This document shows positions 62,380 through 64,000 of a DNA stretch of 64,000 nt, piece after piece. The number at the start of each line of letters is the position of its first letter. Position 1 is the stretch's first letter. The DNA is from Streptomyces sp. NBC_00448 (GTDB lineage: Bacteria; Actinomycetota; Actinomycetes; Streptomycetales; Streptomycetaceae). The stretch is from the NCBI RefSeq assembly GCF_036014115.1, contig NZ_CP107913.1, positions 5,441,001 to 5,505,000 on the forward strand, in the 5' to 3' direction. The notes beneath the pieces are model-generated. The model had not been told where the DNA came from. It searched no databases and saw only the letters and a list, made by a program, of their open reading frames with translations. The translations under genes and the position numbers were made by a program.

Positions 62380-64000
62380 ATGGACGGCGTGCGCTACTTC
62401 GTGCTCGGGGTGACCGAGGCCAGGTCGGAGGACGGCACCGTGCTGCCCCTGGGCGGCGCGAAGGTCCGCACGGTCCTGACCGTCCTCGCCGCGCACGCGA
62501 ACCGCCCGGTCCCGCCCGAGTCGCTGATCGCCGAGGTGTGGACCCAAGACCCTCCCGCCGACGCCGCGGGCGCCCTCCAGGCCCTGGTCGCGCGCCTGCG
62601 CAAAGCCCTCGGCCGGGACGCGGTGGCATCGGAGCCGGGCGGATACCGGCTGAACACACCGCGCGAGAGCGTCGACCTGTTCGCGTTCGAGGCACTGCTG
62701 CGCGCGGGTGAGGCGGACCTGCGAGGCGGCCGCCCGGACAGCGCGGCCCGCACCCTGGACCGGGCACTCGGCCTGTGGCGCGGCCCGGCGCTGTCGGACC
62801 TGCCGGACCGCGACGCGGCGGCGGCCCGCACGGACGCGCTGCGGCTGGCCGCGCTCCGCTCGAAGTTCGAGGCGGAACTGGCCCGCGGGCAGACCGCCGC
62901 CGTACTGCCCGCGCTGCGGGAGGCGGTGGCCGCGCACCCGCTGGACGAGCCGTTCCACGCGCAGCTCATCCGCGCGCTGCGGGCGACCGGCAGCAGCGCC
63001 GACGCCCTGATGGCGTACGAGGAGGCCAGGACCGTACTCGCCGACACGCTCGGGGCCGACCCGGGACCGGAGCTGCGGGCGCTGCACGCGGAACTGCTGG
63101 AGTCGCCGGAGCCGGCCGGGCGGGTCGGGACCGCCGACCCGCACGGGACCGCAGCCGGTGCGCACGGGACCGCCGCCGCCCGGCCGGGTCGTCCGCAGCG
63201 CGGCAACCTGCGGGCCCGGCTGACGAGTTTCGTCGGCCGGGAGACGGACCTCGCCGCGATCCGGGCCGACATACGGGCCGCCCGGCTGGTGACCCTCACC
63301 GGGCCCGGCGGCTCCGGGAAGACCCGGCTGGCCCAGGAGGCGGCCGAGGCCGCGCAGGACGGCTACCCGGACGGCGCGTGGCTGGCCGAACTCGCCCCGC
63401 TGGACGATCCGCACGCCATCCCGCACGCCGTGCTGAGCGCGCTCGGCCGCCGCGACACCTTCGTCCTCGGCCCGGCCCGCGACGCGCTGAGCGGTGAGCC
63501 GCACACCGAGAACCCGATCGAGCGGCTGGTCGAGTACTGCACCGGCCGCCGGCTGCTGCTGGTGCTGGACAACTGCGAGCACCTGATCGAGGCCGCCGCG
63601 TACCTGGCCGCGGAACTGCTCGCCCGCTGCCCGGACCTGACCGTCCTCGCCACCAGCCGCGAACCGCTCGGCGTGCCGGGGGAGTTGGTCCGCCCGGTGG
63701 AGCCGCTGCCGCCGCGGACCGCGTTCCGGCTGTTCGCCGAGCGCGCCAGGACCGCCCGCCCGCACGCGGCGCCGTACCCGAACCCGCCCGAGGATCTGGC
63801 CGAGGACCCGTCCGGGCGCCCCCACGCCGATGCCAAGGACACCACCGGCACCGATGTCGCGGCGGTCCAGGAGATCTGCCGCAGGCTGGACGGCCTGCCC
63901 CTGGCGATCGAACTCGCCGCGGCCCGGCTGCGCGCGCTGTCCCCCCGGCAGATCGCCGACCGGCTGGACGACCGGTTCCGGCTGCTGACCGGCGGCAGCC
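62380..64000 (+). CDS. AfsR/SARP-type regulator with BTAD and NB-ARC domains (partial)
   Basis: ATG 62380 after AGGGACA (or GTG 62389, MRYFVLGVTEAR) starts a frame open to the window edge, so the C-terminus is missing. Residues 1-95 are an OmpR-type winged helix (VLPLGGAKVRTVLTVLAAHA), 95-235 a BTAD helical domain (LFAFEALLRAGEADLRGGRP; ALMAYEEARTVLADTLGADP), and from about 285 an NB-ARC-like ATPase (LVTLTGPGGSGKTRLAQEAA; RLLLVLDNCEHLIEAAAYLA; ATSREPLGVPGELV). Such proteins activate secondary-metabolite or developmental genes. I recall holB-like genes following tmk in streptomycetes; here this regulator follows instead. No biosynthetic genes are visible. Confidence 0.88.
   Translation, partial: MDGVRYFVLGVTEARSEDGTVLPLGGAKVRTVLTVLAAHANRPVPPESLIAEVWTQDPPADAAGALQALVARLRKALGRDAVASEPGGYRLNTPRESVDLFAFEALLRAGEADLRGGRPDSAARTLDRALGLWRGPALSDLPDRDAAAARTDALRLAALRSKFEAELARGQTAAVLPALREAVAAHPLDEPFHAQLIRALRATGSSADALMAYEEARTVLADTLGADPGPELRALHAELLESPEPAGRVGTADPHGTAAGAHGTAAARPGRPQRGNLRARLTSFVGRETDLAAIRADIRAARLVTLTGPGGSGKTRLAQEAAEAAQDGYPDGAWLAELAPLDDPHAIPHAVLSALGRRDTFVLGPARDALSGEPHTENPIERLVEYCTGRRLLLVLDNCEHLIEAAAYLAAELLARCPDLTVLATSREPLGVPGELVRPVEPLPPRTAFRLFAERARTARPHAAPYPNPPEDLAEDPSGRPHADAKDTTGTDVAAVQEICRRLDGLPLAIELAAARLRALSPRQIADRLDDRFRLLTGGS

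Overview
The window is a high-GC chromosomal segment from a streptomycete (Streptomyces or a close relative in Streptomycetaceae). The evidence is the codon bias, the many GTG and TTG starts, bldG with its neighbouring anti-sigma gene, a Crp-type regulator, a Flp/Tad pilus locus, a Lys-tailed TopA, a thymidylate kinase fused to a transporter-like domain, and a perfect actinobacterial parS. Gene order from about 24 kb to 62 kb (crp, nth, protease, nhaA, acs, tad locus, helicase, bldG, hppA, topA, tmk) matches what I remember of Streptomyces core chromosomes. That comparison is from memory and was not searched.

Layout. 0-4.1 kb is a decaying accessory patch: a frameshifted toxin-antitoxin pair, a NADAR gene broken by a 5-bp duplication, two unknown genes and a VapB-like antitoxin with a truncated VapC. 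4.1-8.4 kb holds an aminotransferase, a DUF2617 gene and a membrane spermidine-synthase-like protein. 8.4-14.7 kb is an insertion with a WXG-like small protein, a large DUF6571-like gene and a lipoprotein. The large gene is split by an ISL3 element, which is itself split by an IS5-type unit carrying a HAD phosphatase. 14.9-23.8 kb is core metabolism: a CoxG-like protein, an aldose epimerase, pyrE, a parS palindrome, fba, DUF3151, a DUF3152 metalloprotease-like protein, and a three-gene tryptophan-to-anthranilate operon.

23.9-31 kb holds crp, nth with a NUDIX gene, a membrane-anchored serine protease, an epoxide-hydrolase-like enzyme, a holin-fold membrane protein and nhaA. An IS110 element at 31.2-32.4 kb separates acs from what looks like its terminator. 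32.5-40.3 kb has acs, a SulP transporter fused to a beta-carbonic anhydrase, a CooC/ParA-like ATPase, a Fic-like protein with a degenerate motif and a HAD-IB phosphatase. 40.7-46.4 kb is the Tad locus (CpaE, TadA, TadB, TadC, pilin, TadE, TadG-like), translationally coupled except just before the pilin. An MrfA-like helicase converges on it. 48.9-62.2 kb carries bldG with an anti-sigma factor, hppA, a lipoprotein, a methyltransferase, DUF2752 with a coupled 28-codon ORF, topA and the tmk fusion. An AfsR-type regulator runs off the right edge.

The most informative observations are the nested insertion (exact target duplications, restorable reading frame, passenger gene), the 38-bp parS palindrome between pyrE and fba, the SulP-carbonic anhydrase fusion, the tmk fusion tail with six T-x-x-(L/M) motifs, and the cluster of small frameshifting indels at the left edge. 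No CRISPR array, rRNA or tRNA was seen, and I found no clearly undescribed complete system.
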